Part shown: positions 4,459-5,427 of the stretch, one piece after another
Position numbering within the stretch: the stretch's first letter is position 1
Layout: the number at the start of each line of letters is the position of its first letter
Origin: Candidatus Tagabacteria bacterium CG09_land_8_20_14_0_10_41_14
Lineage (GTDB): Bacteria; Patescibacteriota; Minisyncoccia; JAHISW01; Tagabacteraceae
Length of the DNA stretch: 5,427 nucleotides
Direction of reading: 5' to 3'
NCBI GenBank assembly: GCA_002774055.1
Contig: PEZL01000039.1
Span: forward strand, 1-5,427
The notes under the pieces: generated by a model
What the model was told of the DNA's origin: nothing
The model's database searches: none
What the model saw: the letters and a program-made list of their open reading frames with translations, nothing else
Made by a program: the position numbers and the translations under genes

Positions 4459-5427
4459 TTAGTCGTCTTCTTTTTTATTTCTTCTGAGGAAGGCCGGGAT
4501 TGCTTCCCAGTCTTTTGATTTATCTTTTTTGTCGTCGTGTTTGTTGTCGTTGTTATTCTTATCTTTTTCTTTTTCGTTTTCGGTGTTTATGCCTTGAAAA
4601 AGGTTGTGGGTTTTTGTGTTTTGAATTTCTTCGGGGAAACCGGAGGCCACAACTGTTATTTTTATTTCATTTTTTTTCAATCTGTCGTCGTAGAAAGCGC
4701 CGAATATTATTTTGGCGTATTCATCTACCGATGCGGTGATTATTTTGGCCGCCTCTTGGACTTCTACCATTGTCATATCCTGTCCGCCGGCAATGGCAAA
4801 AAGAATGCCCTTTGCTCCGTCAATGGAGGTGTCCAGAAGAGGAGAGTTTATGGCCAGTTTAGCCGCTTCTTCCGCGCGTTTTTCTCCTTGGCTGCTGCCA
4901 GTACCCATGAGGGCCGAGCCGGCTTCTTTCATGACGGCTTTTACGTCGGCAAAGTCTACGTTTATGATGCCCGGGAGGGTTATGAGGTCGGAGATGCCTT
5001 CTACTGCCTGTCTTAGTACTTCATCACACATGGCAAAAGCCGAGGCAAAAGTTGTTTCTTTTTGTATTACGCCAAAAAGCCGGTCGTTGGGAATTACAAT
5101 CATGGCGTCCACGGCTTCTTTTAATTCCTGGAGACCTTCTTCGGCTATTCTTGCTCTTTGCGCGCCTTCAAAGGAGAACGGTTTGGTTACCACAGCTACA
5201 GTTAGAGCGCCTTGTTCTTTGGCTGTTTTGGCGATTATGGGTAAGGCGCCTGTGCCGGTCCCTCCGCCGAATCCGGCCGTGAGAAAAACCATGTCAGCGC
5301 CTTTTATGGCTTCTTGTATTTCTTCTTTTGTTTCTTCGGCGGCCTGTCTGCCGATTTCCGGATTCATCCCGGCGCCAAGTCCCCGCGTGAGATTTTTACC
5401 GATGTGAATTTTTCTCGGGGATGTATT
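4459..5427 (-). CDS. ftsZ: cell division GTPase FtsZ (5' end outside window)
   Basis: FtsZ is the tubulin-like GTPase that polymerises into the division ring. The frame is open to the right edge, giving 322 C-terminal residues. By comparison with E. coli about 50 N-terminal residues, with the first nucleotide-binding loop, lie outside. Visible are LTRGLGAGMNPEIGRQAAEE, the tubulin signature GFGGGTGTGA (around 5239-5274), TVAVVTKPFSFEG, and the T7 loop NVDFADVK with its catalytic aspartates (about 4939-4962). The C-terminal subdomain (RAEEAAKLAINSPLL, KITVVASGFPEE) is also present. An asparagine/lysine/aspartate-rich, probably disordered linker leads to the conserved tail DWEAIPAFLRR (4480-4512), the docking peptide for FtsA or SepF. 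An internal Met at 5367 is not the start, because the conserved LTRGLGAG segment precedes it. The gene converges on clpP with three bases between stops. Its promoter lies outside the window. Confidence 0.96.
   Translation of the reverse strand, partial: NTSPRKIHIGKNLTRGLGAGMNPEIGRQAAEETKEEIQEAIKGADMVFLTAGFGGGTGTGALPIIAKTAKEQGALTVAVVTKPFSFEGAQRARIAEEGLQELKEAVDAMIVIPNDRLFGVIQKETTFASAFAMCDEVLRQAVEGISDLITLPGIINVDFADVKAVMKEAGSALMGTGSSQGEKRAEEAAKLAINSPLLDTSIDGAKGILFAIAGGQDMTMVEVQEAAKIITASVDEYAKIIFGAFYDDRLKKNEIKITVVASGFPEEIQNTKTHNLFQGINTENEKEKDKNNNDNKHDDKKDKSKDWEAIPAFLRRNKKEDD

Noticed and set aside
4500..5407. Several forward-strand open frames opposite ftsZ (for example 4712-5407 and 4537-5016)
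   Set aside because: They are antisense shadows of a well-conserved ftsZ. Their translations are low-complexity and match no family I know.
1..5427. CRISPR array, insertion sequence or tRNA gene
   Set aside because: I found no regularly spaced repeats beyond the two 22-bp copies, no transposase-like frame with terminal inverted repeats, and no cloverleaf with T-arm consensus on either strand.

Overview
The window looks like a piece of a streamlined, moderately AT-rich bacterial chromosome, most likely from the Patescibacteria (candidate phyla radiation). This is an inference from four things. No Shine-Dalgarno sequence precedes any of the five visible gene starts. At least two genes have a -10 hexamer ending exactly six bases before the ATG, which implies leaderless mRNAs. 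The trigger factor is short and lacks its prolyl-isomerase domain. A short remnant resembles the start of a translation factor EF-P gene. TGA acts as an ordinary stop (end of tig), so the TGA-glycine code of some Patescibacteria does not apply here.

Layout. Bases 1-106 hold the possible tail of an unidentified gene, a strong hairpin at 16-51 and a weak terminator-like hairpin at 64-93. Next is a two-gene toxin-antitoxin module in antitoxin-first order: hicB (134-382) and hicA (389-625), driven by a consensus-like promoter. Bases 626-815 contain no intact gene. They hold an 18-codon reading frame resembling the N-terminus of EF-P, a second short open frame, and a perfect-but-one 22-bp tandem duplication that runs into the hppA promoter. 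hppA (816-2804) encodes a membrane ion-pumping pyrophosphatase of the K+-dependent class. It is followed by tig (2884-3840) and clpP (3883-4455), separated by a long hairpin that overlaps the tig stop. ftsZ lies on the opposite strand (4459-5427) and runs off the right edge. Its stop codon is only three bases from the clpP stop.

Functionally the window combines energy conservation (HppA uses pyrophosphate to build an ion gradient), protein folding and turnover (trigger factor plus the ClpP peptidase), cell division (FtsZ) and a mobile-type toxin-antitoxin module next to gene debris. The common tig-clpP-clpX order is broken after clpP, where ftsZ takes the place of clpX. I see no new multi-gene system. 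The most informative oddities are a ClpP with Asn in place of the catalytic Asp, the PPIase-less trigger factor, the leaderless promoters, the EF-P-like remnant and the tig/clpP hairpin.
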